Assembly (NCBI RefSeq): GCF_034274695.1
Contig: NZ_CP128362.1
Coordinates: 1,612,001 to 1,676,000 of the forward strand
Direction of reading: 5' to 3'
Origin: Chitinophaga sp. LS1
GTDB taxonomy: Bacteria; Bacteroidota; Bacteroidia; Chitinophagales; Chitinophagaceae
DNA: 64,000 nucleotides
The translations under genes and the position numbers were made by a program. The notes under the pieces are model-generated. The model saw only the letters and a program-made list of their open reading frames with translations. It ran no database searches and was not told the DNA's origin. Shown here piece after piece: positions 1-7,344 of the stretch (positions are counted from its first letter, which is position 1; the number at the start of each line of letters is the position of its first letter).

Positions 1-1210
1 ATACTCCACCAATGCCACTACCAACACGGAAATTGTTAAAGATACTTGCGGTGTATGCGGTGACAAGAACAATGGTCATACCACTTGCAATCAGGTAGGC
101 AATACCGAAATTCAATTGTTCTGCCAGGGCGATTAATAAGGTATAGAAAAGCACGAGCGCAAACCCAATGAGGATATATTGTAGTGGATGTACATACAGA
201 CGCTGGAGTAATTCAATAAAGTAGAAAACAAGGAATGAAAGGCCGATAATGAGGATAGCGTATTTTACCGCGCGGGTAGATTGTTGATAGCCATCGACAG
301 GCAGGAACAGCTTGATACCAAAATCATAGCTACGGAGGTTGACCTCATCTTTTGTGGTCAGAGATTGGGGGAAGTTGCGGTTCAGGTGAGATACCTGCCA
401 GGCGGCGGTAAAGCCGGTAGATTTGACAACGGATTTCACAGGCAGGAACTGACCATCGAACTGGGGATTGGCCCAGTTGGAGGTGATATTGACCTGGGTA
501 GTTTTACCAACAGGAGAGAAGTGCACCTGACCGGAGCCACGAAGATCAAGATTTATAGAAAAATTACCTGCCGTCCAGCCACTATCAGTTTTGGTCAATG
601 GTATTCTTGCCTGCATCCCATTATTAAATACACTCTGGATGGTTACACCTGGAGAGAAGAGGTAGTCTTTGCCATTGAGCTGCATATTTGGTTGGTTACT
701 GATACCTCTCATATCACTGACGCCTACAGCAATGACAGCTTCATTGATCAGCAATTTATCTGCAGGAATGTCTGTGGTAAGGGGCGCAAAGTTGCCACTC
801 ACCTGAAGATGAGAACTGTATACAACGGTTTCATAAATGCCACGGTGGCGCATTTCGGGTAGCAGTTCGCCATTGATGCTCAGTTTATCGGGCAGGAAGA
901 GGGCGTAAGCGCGATGACCAGGGGTATCTAGATATGGAATGATGATAATAGGGCCGGTGAGGGTTTGGGCTTCGCCCCATTTACTACTGATTTCGGCCGT
1001 TGCTTCGTCACTACGTTGTTCTCTTTCCCTGATCAGGTTCATGATCATAGCAGTGGGAATGAGGAGCACGAGGACAAGGAAGCCGATGATGACGGCTTTG
1101 ATAGCGTAAGCGTATCTTTTCATAAAGGAGTTTTTTCCAGGTAAAATATCTTCCCCTGGGGCAGGAGAATAGCTCTCCTGTCCTGCATTTGCAAGATGTT
1201 GATGTTCCAT
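1..1210 (-). CDS. creD: CreD-like inner membrane protein (partial, C-terminus off the left edge)
   Basis: Reading leftwards from an ATG at 1208-1210, an open frame continues without a stop to the window edge (about 403 codons), so the C-terminus is missing. After a hydrophilic N-terminus of about 30 residues there is one membrane segment (about residues 33-55), then a long periplasmic-type domain containing motifs such as GPIIIIPY, then at least three more membrane segments near the edge. This layout and the GPiivipY-type motif match the CreD family (cell envelope integrity/inner membrane protein), whose biochemical role is not established. It is the last gene of a three-gene minus-strand unit with a membrane protein and a winged-helix regulator, an association common in Bacteroidota. 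A palindrome at 1231-1245, just before the start, resembles one before the first gene, so creD may also have its own regulated promoter. Family call is fairly firm; function is not. Confidence 0.85.
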   Translation of the reverse strand, partial: MEHQHLANAGQESYSPAPGEDILPGKNSFMKRYAYAIKAVIIGFLVLVLLIPTAMIMNLIREREQRSDEATAEISSKWGEAQTLTGPIIIIPYLDTPGHRAYALFLPDKLSINGELLPEMRHRGIYETVVYSSHLQVSGNFAPLTTDIPADKLLINEAVIAVGVSDMRGISNQPNMQLNGKDYLFSPGVTIQSVFNNGMQARIPLTKTDSGWTAGNFSINLDLRGSGQVHFSPVGKTTQVNITSNWANPQFDGQFLPVKSVVKSTGFTAAWQVSHLNRNFPQSLTTKDEVNLRSYDFGIKLFLPVDGYQQSTRAVKYAILIIGLSFLVFYFIELLQRLYVHPLQYILIGFALVLFYTLLIALAEQLNFGIAYLIASGMTIVLVTAYTASIFNNFRVGSGIGGV

Positions 1211-1230
1211 GATTATTTTCTTTTAAAGTG

Positions 1231-1245
1231 CTTTGAATTTCAAAG
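1231..1245. promoter_or_regulatory. Operator-like palindrome before creD
   Basis: The 15-bp sequence CTTTGAATTTCAAAG is a near-perfect palindrome lying between the regulator gene and the creD start. A closely related palindrome, CTTTGGAATTCAAAG, lies at 2276-2290 before the first gene of the unit. Two matching dyads in one small operon encoding a winged-helix protein are best explained as its binding sites. This is inference from position and symmetry. Confidence 0.55.
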
Positions 1246-1263
1246 TATAGGGATAAAAAAAAT

Positions 1264-1569
1264 TTACTCGATAGAGCGAATCATATTTTCAAGCGCAGCG
1301 AGGTGGCCTTTGAAAGCTTTTTCGCCTGCTTTGGTGATTTGATAAGTTGTATTTGTTTTGCGGCCGATGAAGCCTTTGTGCACTTTGAGATAACCGTTTT
1401 CTTCCAGTGTATTCAGGTGTGAGGCCAGGTTACCGTCGGTGAGTTCCAACATTTGTTTCAAATCGTTGAAGCTGACTTCCTCATTGACTATAAGAATACT
1501 CATGACACCAAGACGGATCCTGCTGTCGAAGATTTTATTCAGATTACCTATGGGATTGTTTATGGCCAC
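1264..1569 (-). CDS. Winged-helix transcriptional regulator (ArsR/MarR-like fold)
   Basis: A 101-residue protein that is almost entirely one winged-helix domain. Residues about 15-60 carry the helix-turn-helix (SFNDLKQMLELTDGNLASHL, then NTLEENGYL) and residues about 62-80 form the wing (KGFIGRKTNTTYQITKAG). It has no obvious ligand or sensor domain and no metal-binding cysteines, so it resembles the small stand-alone regulators that travel with DUF membrane proteins and CreD in Bacteroidota. It lies 52 bp after the upstream membrane-protein gene and 53 bp before creD on the same strand. Likely target: the two CTTTG-N5-CAAAG-type palindromes at 2276-2290 and 1231-1245, which would make it autoregulatory. 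Exact family name (PadR-, MarR- or ArsR-like) is uncertain. Confidence 0.8.
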   Translation of the reverse strand: MAINNPIGNLNKIFDSRIRLGVMSILIVNEEVSFNDLKQMLELTDGNLASHLNTLEENGYLKVHKGFIGRKTNTTYQITKAGEKAFKGHLAALENMIRSIE

Positions 1570-1621
1570 TGCTTAACAGATTCAAAAGTTCAATTAATAT
1601 AGCCTTGCTGTCAGAGAGTGA

Positions 1622-2266
1622 TTACTCTTCTGATTCAGCATTGCGTTCATACTTCCACCACATCATCACGCCGTATACGATGTGTAATACACCGAAACCG
1701 AGGGCCCAAAAATACAGACCACGACGCAAATAGAAAACATTGATTATCCCCAGTATGATTTGAGCGATCCCAAAGTATTTGATATCTCTGAATGTATACT
1801 TGCTGGCGTTGACCAGTGCCAGTCCATAAAAGAGGAGGCAGGCGGGGGCCACGAGTACTTCAAAATTATTATAGACCATTCCGGCTATGAATGCAGCGCC
1901 GGCTACCATGGGGATGAGTCCACTATAGAAAACGTTGCGGGAGGTTTTGCCAAAGATGGAAGCGCCATCTTTATTGGCTTTGCGCCAGGTAAAGTAGATG
2001 CCGCCAGCCAATGCAATGCCCATGACGATGAGGCCGAGGATGGTGAGTTTTATTTTTAATAAATTGAAATCTTCTCTTACGAATATGCCAGAGGTGTTCC
2101 AGCGGTTGTAGTATTCACTGATCCAGACATCGGCGATAGCAGCACCCAGGAGGCCGGCGATGCCGGCGCATACGCCACTTAGTCCACTGAGGGAGATGAA
2201 GCGGCTGCTGCGGTCCATGATACGTTTAATATCACTTAAGGTAGATAGATGTTGCTGATCAGTCAT
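1622..2266 (-). CDS. Multi-pass membrane protein of the creD operon, function unknown
   Basis: A 214-residue protein with about six hydrophobic segments: roughly residues 28-48, 72-92, 112-132, 138-155, 164-178 and 182-200. There is no signal peptide; the first 25 residues (TDQQHLSTLSDIKRIMDRSS) are polar and probably cytoplasmic. I recognise no catalytic motif. It is first in the unit ahead of the winged-helix regulator and CreD. The start ATG at 2264-2266 lies 19 nt downstream of a TAACTTTG -7 element on the same strand, and an operator-like palindrome overlaps that element, so expression is probably repressed by the neighbouring regulator. Role in envelope stress is only suggested by the company of CreD. 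Confidence 0.75.
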   Translation of the reverse strand: MTDQQHLSTLSDIKRIMDRSSRFISLSGLSGVCAGIAGLLGAAIADVWISEYYNRWNTSGIFVREDFNLLKIKLTILGLIVMGIALAGGIYFTWRKANKDGASIFGKTSRNVFYSGLIPMVAGAAFIAGMVYNNFEVLVAPACLLFYGLALVNASKYTFRDIKYFGIAQIILGIINVFYLRRGLYFWALGFGVLHIVYGVMMWWKYERNAESEE

Positions 2267-2275
2267 ACTAAAGTA

Positions 2276-2293
2276 CTTTGGAATTCAAAGTTA
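2276..2293 (-). promoter_or_regulatory. Promoter -7 element overlapped by an operator-like palindrome
   Basis: On the minus strand, TAACTTTG (2293 to 2286) fits the Bacteroidota -7 consensus TAnnTTTG. It overlaps the 15-bp dyad CTTTGGAATTCAAAG (2276-2290), with a second small palindrome AAAGTACTTT beside it at 2270-2279. A regulator bound here would cover the promoter. The similar dyad at 1231-1245 supports the operator call. Confidence 0.6.
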
Positions 2294-2354
2294 GGATTTA
2301 GGTTGGAATTATAAAATTATTTTATTGGTATTTGGTAAAAAAGGCTATTATGAG

Positions 2355-2404
2355 GCGCTAACCCTGGGGGAAAATCGCGAAGTGATTTTACCCAGGGTTA
2401 GCGC
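2355..2404. terminator. Long imperfect hairpin, first of a tandem pair
   Basis: Arms of about 21 bp (2355-2376 and 2384-2404) with one small mismatch/bulge enclose a short loop. It lies downstream of the aminotransferase on the minus strand, directly abutting a second hairpin and sharing its GC end. No strong T-tract follows on the minus strand, so it may act as an mRNA 3' end or stabiliser as much as a terminator. Confidence 0.6.
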
Positions 2405-2446
2405 AGGGAATCAGGTTTGGCCTGACGGCCAAACCTGATTCCCTGC
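2403..2446. terminator. Perfect 20-bp hairpin after the aminotransferase gene
   Basis: Perfect 20-bp arms (2403-2422 and 2427-2446) around the 4-nt loop TGAC. It starts 18 bp beyond the aminotransferase stop on the minus strand. With the hairpin at 2355-2404 it forms a two-hairpin structure. Confidence 0.65.
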
Positions 2447-2464
2447 TTTTGTGCGAGCCAGTTC

Positions 2465-3649
2465 TTAAGCAACAGCATTCAATACCGCAATTATAGTATC
2501 GCAGGCGAATTTGATTTCGTCTTCTGTGATAATCAGGGGAGGGGCAATGCGGAGGCATTGCGGCGCAAATAAGAACCAGTCTGTCATGACACCTTTCTCA
2601 ATGCAGGCATCGATCACCTTTTTATTCACAGCAAAGCTTTCCAGTTCAACGGCCATCATCAGGCCCTGAGAGCGGATGGCTCTGATAGCAGGGTGTTGCA
2701 GATATTTATGAAACAAGGCTTCTTTTGCCCTGACGGTGTTTGTGAGTTTTTCTTCCAGCAATACTTTGAAACCCGCCATACCAGCAGCACAGATAACCGG
2801 GTGGCCACCAAAGGTGGTCATGTGTCCTAAGACAGGGTTATTGGTCAGGGTCCACATAATTTCTCTGTTGGCAATAAAAGCCCCCATTGGCATACCACCA
2901 CCTAAAGCTTTCCCTAATAAGAGAATATCAGGTACAATACCGAATTGCTCAAAGCCCCAGAGGGAGCCATTTCTACCCAGCCCACACTGGATTTCATCTA
3001 ATACGAGCAGGGTACCTGTTTGTGTACATTTCTCCCGCAGGGCCTTCATCCATTCCTGCTGCGGTACGATCACCCCAGCTTCGGCCTGTACTGTTTCTGC
3101 AATCACACAGGCCGTCTTTTCGGTGATGCGATCTATCGCCTCCCAGGTATTATATTTCAGGTGTTGGATATCTGGTAATAAAGGACGATACGCATTCCGC
3201 CATTCTTCATCTCCCATTATACTCATGGCTCCCTGCGTGGAACCATGGTAACTATTCTCAAATGCAATAATTTCCGTTCTGCCTGTGAATCGCTTTGCCA
3301 GCTTCATCGCGCCTTCCACCGCTTCTGCACCGGAATTCGTAAAGTATACACTATCTAAAGAAGATGGTAAATGCTGTGTGAGCAAGGTAGCAAATGCTAC
3401 CTGTGGCGACTGCACCAGCTCCCCATACACCAGCAGGTGCATATATGTCGCGGCCTGCTCCTGTATAGCCGCCACCACCGCCGGATGGCAATGTCCTACA
3501 TTACATACACTAATCCCCGCTATCAGGTCCAATAATTTCTTCCCATCCACATCCCACATGTACATGCCTGATGCCTTCACCATCTCAATGCCCAACGGCG
3601 CGTCTGACAATTGCGCTACGTGTCTTAAAAAAAGTTGCCTGTTATTCAT
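2465..3649 (-). CDS. Class III pyridoxal-phosphate aminotransferase (acetylornithine/4-aminobutyrate type)
   Basis: A 394-residue, full-length aminotransferase of fold type I, class III. Visible landmarks: GAEAVEGAMKLAKR near residue 107 (cofactor phosphate loop), SYHGST about 133, LLVLDEIQCGLGRNG about 214-228 (Asp binding the pyridine nitrogen), LLLGKALGGGMPMGAF about 243-258 with the Schiff-base lysine, and TTFGGHPVICAAG about 278. The family transfers amino groups between an omega- or alpha-amino donor and 2-oxoglutarate or pyruvate. Substrate cannot be read from sequence, and no arginine or GABA pathway genes lie nearby. It is transcribed alone, divergent from the gamma-carbonic anhydrase gene. 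A TATTTTTG -7 element lies only 7 nt before the ATG, so the mRNA may be leaderless. Confidence 0.9.
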   Translation of the reverse strand: MNNRQLFLRHVAQLSDAPLGIEMVKASGMYMWDVDGKKLLDLIAGISVCNVGHCHPAVVAAIQEQAATYMHLLVYGELVQSPQVAFATLLTQHLPSSLDSVYFTNSGAEAVEGAMKLAKRFTGRTEIIAFENSYHGSTQGAMSIMGDEEWRNAYRPLLPDIQHLKYNTWEAIDRITEKTACVIAETVQAEAGVIVPQQEWMKALREKCTQTGTLLVLDEIQCGLGRNGSLWGFEQFGIVPDILLLGKALGGGMPMGAFIANREIMWTLTNNPVLGHMTTFGGHPVICAAGMAGFKVLLEEKLTNTVRAKEALFHKYLQHPAIRAIRSQGLMMAVELESFAVNKKVIDACIEKGVMTDWFLFAPQCLRIAPPLIITEDEIKFACDTIIAVLNAVA

Positions 3650-3656
3650 TTGCCTG

Positions 3657-3664
3657 CAAAAATA
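3657..3664 (-). promoter_or_regulatory. -7 promoter element of the aminotransferase gene
   Basis: TATTTTTG on the minus strand, a full match to TAnnTTTG, followed by CAGGCAA and then the ATG. Spacing of 7 nt puts the expected transcription start at or next to the start codon. Confidence 0.55.
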
Positions 3665-3760
3665 CGAAAATGATATGCCCCTGCGTATTAATAGTATACC
3701 TGATCCGGAGCATGAGTTTAATCAATTGTAAGTGGTAATTTGCCAGCAAAACAAAAGGAA

Positions 3761-4294
3761 ATGCCATACATTCTGCCGGTAAAAGGAGTAATGCCTGAAA
3801 TGGGAAAGGACTGTTTTATAGCCCCAAATGCGACAATCGTAGGTGATGTGATTATGGGGGATGGTTGTAGCGTTTGGTTCAATGCTGTGATCAGAGGAGA
3901 TGTAAACAGTATCCGTTTAGGTAATAAAGTAAATGTACAGGATGGTGCCTGTATTCATGCTACATACGAAAAGACAAAAACTATCATTGGGAATAGCGTA
4001 TCCATTGGTCATAATGCGATTGTGCATGGCTGTACCGTGGAAGATAATGTACTGATAGGGATGGGTGCTATTGTGATGGATAATGTACATATCGGCAGCA
4101 ATACCATTATCGCCGCAGGTGCTGTGGTGCTGGAAAATACACAGGTAGAAGCGGGTGCTATTTATGCAGGAGTACCTGCTAAAAAGGTTAAGAATATTAG
4201 TGAGTCATTGATTAGCGGAGAGATCAGCAGGATCGCGAATAATTACGGCATGTATTCCAGCTGGTTCAAGGATTTGCCGGAAGAAGGGAAATAG
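3761..4294 (+). CDS. Gamma-carbonic anhydrase family protein (left-handed beta-helix)
   Basis: A 177-residue hexapeptide-repeat protein. Repeats such as AIVHGC, VLIGMG, VHIGSN, IIAAGA and VLENTQ run from about residue 20 to 150 and form the left-handed beta-helix, followed by a C-terminal helix. The three zinc-ligand histidines of the family are present: one in GACIHATY and two in SIGHNAIVHGC. Family members (YrdA/PaaY/CamH-like) include true carbonic anhydrases and proteins of unknown activity. I place the start at ATG 3761, which gives the usual family N-terminus (MPYILPV). An in-frame TTG at 3740 would add seven residues. The last 10 codons (from 4265) are the first copy of a 52-bp tandem array that runs downstream; the TAG stop is created by one extra base compared with the later copies. 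Confidence 0.9.
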   Translation: MPYILPVKGVMPEMGKDCFIAPNATIVGDVIMGDGCSVWFNAVIRGDVNSIRLGNKVNVQDGACIHATYEKTKTIIGNSVSIGHNAIVHGCTVEDNVLIGMGAIVMDNVHIGSNTIIAAGAVVLENTQVEAGAIYAGVPAKKVKNISESLISGEISRIANNYGMYSSWFKDLPEEGK

Positions 4295-4608
4295 GTTATT
4301 GCATCGTTTCCTGTTAGTTCAAGGATCTGCCGGTAGAAGGGAAATGGTTATTGCATCGTTTCCTGCTGGTTCAAGGATCTCCCGGTAGAAGGCAAATGGT
4401 TATTGCATCGTTTCCTGCTGGTTCAAGGATCTCCCGGTAGAAGGCAAATGGTTATTGCATCGTTTCCTGTTAGTTCAAGGATCTGCCGGTAGAAGGCAAA
4501 TGGTTATTGCATCGTTTCCTGCTGGTTCAAGGATCTGCCGGCAGAAGGCAAATGGTTATTGCATCGTTTCCTGTTAGTTCAAGGATCTGCCGGTAGAAGG
4601 CAAATAAG
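4265..4608 (+). repeat. 52-bp tandem repeat that begins in the 3' end of the carbonic anhydrase gene
   Basis: Six full copies and one partial copy start at 4265, 4318, 4370, 4422, 4474, 4526 and 4578. Each begins TTCAAGGATCTGCCGG or a one- or two-base variant and ends TTTCCTGCTGG or TTTCCTGTTAG. Copy 1 is 53 bp and encodes the last residues FKDLPEEGK plus the stop; later copies lack one base (AAATGG for AAATAGG), so they lose that stop. Copies differ at only a few positions (CTGCCGG/CTCCCGG, CTGCTGG/CTGTTAG, GGGAAA/GGCAAA), indicating recent expansion. There are no spacers, so it is not a CRISPR array. No separate gene is seen in 4295-4630. Confidence 0.95.
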
Positions 4609-4637
4609 CAGTCGCTGATGAATGCTATGCCAAATAG

Positions 4638-4678
4638 CAAACCATGAGGTTTTGTCTAAGGCAAAACCTCATGGTTTG
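4638..4678 (+). terminator. Perfect 17-bp hairpin downstream of the tandem array
   Basis: Perfect 17-bp arms (4638-4654 and 4662-4678) with a 7-nt loop. It is the first strong hairpin after the carbonic anhydrase gene and its repeat array, and lies upstream of the two small lipoprotein genes. No long T-tract follows, so it may mark a processed 3' end. Confidence 0.6.
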
Positions 4679-4761
4679 AGAATATCTGTGCCCCAAAGCA
4701 GGTAAATGCATAACCTTTTAATGACATATTTTAATTATCTTGCATTTAATATCCTTACCCT

Positions 4762-4917
4762 ATGCAGAAATTAATATTACTCCTGGTGCTGGGTAGCATT
4801 TTAGCTATCAGCTGTCAATCAGAGCAAAAAGGCTGTCCTAGCAGCAATTACTACTCTAATAGGAATATCAAGCAGAATAAGCATTCTTCCAAACAAATGT
4901 CTAACAGGGTATTCTAA
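4762..4917 (+). CDS. Very small lipoprotein (51 aa), function unknown
   Basis: ATG at 4762 opens a 51-residue frame with a typical lipoprotein signal: MQKLILLLVLGSILAISC, with the cysteine at residue 18. The mature peptide would be only about 34 residues and begins CQSEQKGCPSSNYYSNRN, then a basic, Asn/Lys/Ser-rich tail. The GCP-x-x-N motif recurs in the next gene. The stop codon shares one base with the start of that gene (TAATG), a strong sign of translational coupling and of real coding. I do not recognise the family by name; small lipoproteins with a GCP...N motif occur in Bacteroidota. Confidence 0.7.
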   Translation: MQKLILLLVLGSILAISCQSEQKGCPSSNYYSNRNIKQNKHSSKQMSNRVF

Positions 4918-5078
4918 TGATCCGTACATTCTTTATTTGCATGTTCGTGCTTACCCTGATGGGGTTTAGTTCCTGTAGGACAAGGAAGACGGGATGTCCG
5001 CAACCGAGGAGTAACTGGGGGGCTGAGAAGATATTGGATGAGATGCAAGGAAAGCATCATAAGAAGAACAAGCATTAG
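4917..5078 (+). CDS. Very small lipoprotein (53 aa), overlapping the preceding one
   Basis: The ATG at 4917 overlaps the preceding TAA by one base. The 53-residue product starts MIRTFFICMFVLTLMGFSSC, a lipoprotein signal with the cysteine at residue 20, then CRTRKTGCPQPRSNWGAEKILDEM and a Lys/His-rich end (QGKHHKKNKH). The mature part shares the GCP-x(3-4)-N motif with the upstream product, and NWGAEKIL resembles the GAEK/GAER box I associate with short Bacteroidota lipoproteins. Function is unknown; an envelope location is inferred from the signal. No terminator is obvious directly after it. Confidence 0.7.
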   Translation: MIRTFFICMFVLTLMGFSSCRTRKTGCPQPRSNWGAEKILDEMQGKHHKKNKH

Positions 5079-5250
5079 TTGAATGCTGTTTGAGGGATTT
5101 CCTTCGGAAAACATGTAAAAGGTTTTTATTTTTTCTGAAGGATAGGACCAATTGCTTTTACCTTTTGAGAAGGATTTCCTTCCGAAAACATAAAGGAGTG
5201 TTTTTTGAAGGAAGAATTTAATTGATTCTTCTTTAAGAATTAGAAATCCT

Positions 5251-6192
5251 TTAATAACTCTCTTCCTGAATTGACTCCAGAATCGTGGCATAACTCACAT
5301 ACCTCTCCATATCAATTTCCCCTTCCTCCACAGCCGCTTTCACCGCACAACCAGGCTCATTGATATGCAAGCAGTTATTAAACTGACACTGTGTAAGATA
5401 AGGCTGCATTTCAAGAAAATAATGCGACAGCTCCGGCTTCGCAATATCCACAATCCCGAATTCTCTCACCCCAGGTGTATCTATCAACCGTCCACCCTGT
5501 GGCAGATCATACATCTCTGCATAAGTAGTAGTATGCAACCCCTTACCACTCCAACCACTCACTGCTTTTGTACGCAGATCCAGACCAGGTAATAAACGAT
5601 TGATGAGGGAAGACTTTCCCACACCGGAGTGACCGGACATCAGGGTAGTTTTATCCTTCATCATGGTCTCCAGTTCATCTATACCACCGCCGGTAGCAGC
5701 AGAAACCAGTTTTACTGTATAACCGATATCTTCATACAGCGCCGCTAATTCAGCGAATCTGTCTATTTCTTTCTCTTTATAAATGTCTCTTTTGTTAAAC
5801 ACCAGCACCACTGGAATGTGATAAGCAGCTGCTGTAACCAGAAAGCGATCCATGAATCCATTGGAGGTTCTTGGTTCTTTTACCGTGCAGATGAGCATGG
5901 CCTGATCCAGGTTGGCCGCCACGATGTGCTTCGCGTTTCCTTTTTTATGTGGGGAGCTGCGGACGATATAGTTACGCCTGTCCCCAATGCCAGTGATCAT
6001 AGCATTTTTTGCATTTGCATCACCTTCTTCAGGAACGATATCTACGATATCGCCTACGGCTATGGGATTGGTAGACGTAATGTCCCCATCCAGTTTCAAT
6101 ACACCTTTAATGCGTGCCTGGAAGGTTTCGCCGGTGGTGATGGTTTTTACGGTGTACCAGCTACCGGTGGATCTATAGATTAGTGCCTGCAA
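5251..6192 (-). CDS. rsgA: Ribosome small-subunit-dependent GTPase RsgA
   Basis: A 313-residue circularly permuted GTPase that helps late maturation of the 30S subunit. The order is an OB-fold (about 1-75), then the guanine-specificity motif VFNKRDIY (about 131-138), then the P-loop GHSGVGKSSL (about 187-196), then the DTPGVREFG switch (about 239-247), then a C-terminal zinc knuckle with Cys-x4-5-Cys-x-His-x5-Cys (CQFNNCLHINEPGC). All catalytic motifs are intact. The start is TTG at 6190-6192, giving MQALIYRSTGSWYTV, which fits the family; no ATG lies close upstream in frame. It stands alone on the minus strand behind two hairpins that end the batA operon. Confidence 0.95.
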   Translation of the reverse strand: MQALIYRSTGSWYTVKTITTGETFQARIKGVLKLDGDITSTNPIAVGDIVDIVPEEGDANAKNAMITGIGDRRNYIVRSSPHKKGNAKHIVAANLDQAMLICTVKEPRTSNGFMDRFLVTAAAYHIPVVLVFNKRDIYKEKEIDRFAELAALYEDIGYTVKLVSAATGGGIDELETMMKDKTTLMSGHSGVGKSSLINRLLPGLDLRTKAVSGWSGKGLHTTTYAEMYDLPQGGRLIDTPGVREFGIVDIAKPELSHYFLEMQPYLTQCQFNNCLHINEPGCAVKAAVEEGEIDMERYVSYATILESIQEESY

Positions 6193-6224
6193 ATGCTAAG
6201 ATTATTATTAGGGTGTAAAAATAC

Positions 6225-6263
6225 AAAAAACTCGCTTCTACCTTCGGCAGAAGCGAGTTTTTT
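6225..6263. terminator. Perfect 15-bp hairpin between batA and rsgA
   Basis: Arms AAAAAACTCGCTTCT (6225-6239) and its complement (6249-6263) with an A/T tract at both ends, so it can work in either direction. It lies right before the rsgA start and after the second hairpin at 6265-6302. Confidence 0.75.
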
Positions 6264-6264
6264 G

Positions 6265-6302
6265 ATATTGCCCCCTGCCGCTGGCGCGGCAGGGGGCAAT
6301 AT
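6265..6302. terminator. Perfect 16-bp GC-rich hairpin ending the batA operon
   Basis: Arms ATATTGCCCCCTGCCG (6265-6280) and its complement (6287-6302) around the loop CTGGCG. It sits 4 bp beyond the batA stop on the minus strand, followed by the T-ending hairpin at 6225-6263. Confidence 0.75.
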
Positions 6303-6306
6303 TGTT

Positions 6307-7317
6307 TTATGGCAGACTCCGGAATACGGTATATCGCAGCACTACTTCCAGCAGTATACAAGCCAATGCCAGTATAGCAAACGGGAAGAAATGTTCAGCA
6401 AATCGTTTGTAAGAAGTGATCTCTACCTTGGTCTTTTCCAGCTTATCAATCTCATCATAAATACTTTCCAGGTCCTTATTATTGGTAGCCCTGAAATATT
6501 TACCCCCGGTTTCTGTTGAAATCTTCTTCATCAGCGGCTCATCCAGCTGTACATCCTGCATAGCCATCTGAATACTACCATCCGGCATGGTCATCGGGAA
6601 AGGTGCCTTTCCGATCGTACCTACCCCTACGGTATATACCCTTGTTTTGAATGCCTTTGCAATTTCCAGCGCGGTGAGCGGATCTATCAAACCTACGTTG
6701 TTCACACCATCTGTAAGGAGAATGATCACCTTACTTTTAGCTTTACTATTACGAAGGCGATCTACAGCCGTGGCCAAACCCATCCCAATCGCAGTACCAT
6801 CCTGCAGCATACCACTCTTGATAGCCGTAATCTGGTTTTTCAATACCGCATGGTCAGTAGTAATGGGACATTGTGTAAAACTCTCTCCGGAGAAGATCAC
6901 CAGGCCAATACGGTCACTGATACGGCGATCCACGAAGTCGTTCGCTACTTTCTTCGCTGCTTCCAGCCTGTTAGGCTGCAGGTCTTCGGCCAGCATACTA
7001 CCTGAAATATCTATGCTCAACACGATATCGATCCCTTCACTATCTATACTTTCAGATGTATTGCTGGTCTGAGGTCTTGCCAGCGCTACCACCAGCGCAC
7101 TAAACGCCAGCAGTCGCAGTATCAGCAGGAGGGGGCGGAACCTCACCTTCCAGGATACCGGCAGTCCCTTCAGCCCCTGAAGGGAAGACATATCCATAGC
7201 CACCTGCTTTTTCTGCTGTTTTGCATAGTGCCAGTAGATCATCACGGGCACCAGCACCAGCAAGCCAAAGTAGGCAGGATGGGCAAATTCAATATTTTTC
7301 CAGACTGAAAAATCCAT
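6307..7317 (-). CDS. batA: BatA-like VWA-domain membrane protein
   Basis: A 336-residue protein with two N-terminal membrane segments (about residues 15-31 and 63-80), a von Willebrand A domain, and a C-terminal membrane segment (about 308-332). The metal-ion-dependent adhesion site is intact: VLSIDISGSM at about 94-103, the Thr of DGTAIGMG, and LLTDGVNNVG. The family is BatA of the aerotolerance-type operon, in which a MoxR ATPase acts with DUF58 and VWA proteins. The molecular role is not well defined; involvement in envelope stress or metal loading is proposed for relatives. It is the last gene of the minus-strand unit moxR, DUF58, BatD-like, batA and is separated from the preceding gene by a tandem-repeat array. 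Confidence 0.9.
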   Translation of the reverse strand: MDFSVWKNIEFAHPAYFGLLVLVPVMIYWHYAKQQKKQVAMDMSSLQGLKGLPVSWKVRFRPLLLILRLLAFSALVVALARPQTSNTSESIDSEGIDIVLSIDISGSMLAEDLQPNRLEAAKKVANDFVDRRISDRIGLVIFSGESFTQCPITTDHAVLKNQITAIKSGMLQDGTAIGMGLATAVDRLRNSKAKSKVIILLTDGVNNVGLIDPLTALEIAKAFKTRVYTVGVGTIGKAPFPMTMPDGSIQMAMQDVQLDEPLMKKISTETGGKYFRATNNKDLESIYDEIDKLEKTKVEITSYKRFAEHFFPFAILALACILLEVVLRYTVFRSLP

Positions 7318-7344
7318 GTATATAAAATAATTTCCTGGTTCTAG

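Noticed and set aside
281..862. Plus-strand open frame of 193 codons
   Set aside because: It lies entirely opposite the CreD coding frame and has no recognisable domain; a shadow.
4265..4608. Possible CRISPR array
   Set aside because: The units are contiguous with no unique spacers and derive from the preceding gene; no cas genes are seen.
5090..5210. Direct repeat of TTTCCTTC(C/G)GAAAACAT downstream of the small lipoprotein genes
   Set aside because: Two copies only, about 83 bp apart and imperfect; too weak to call an element, though it may be 3' UTR structure.
4914..5291. Minus-strand open frame of 125 codons
   Set aside because: It covers the second small lipoprotein gene and the rsgA end; composition is low-complexity and it has no motif. 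The plus-strand lipoproteins explain the region better.
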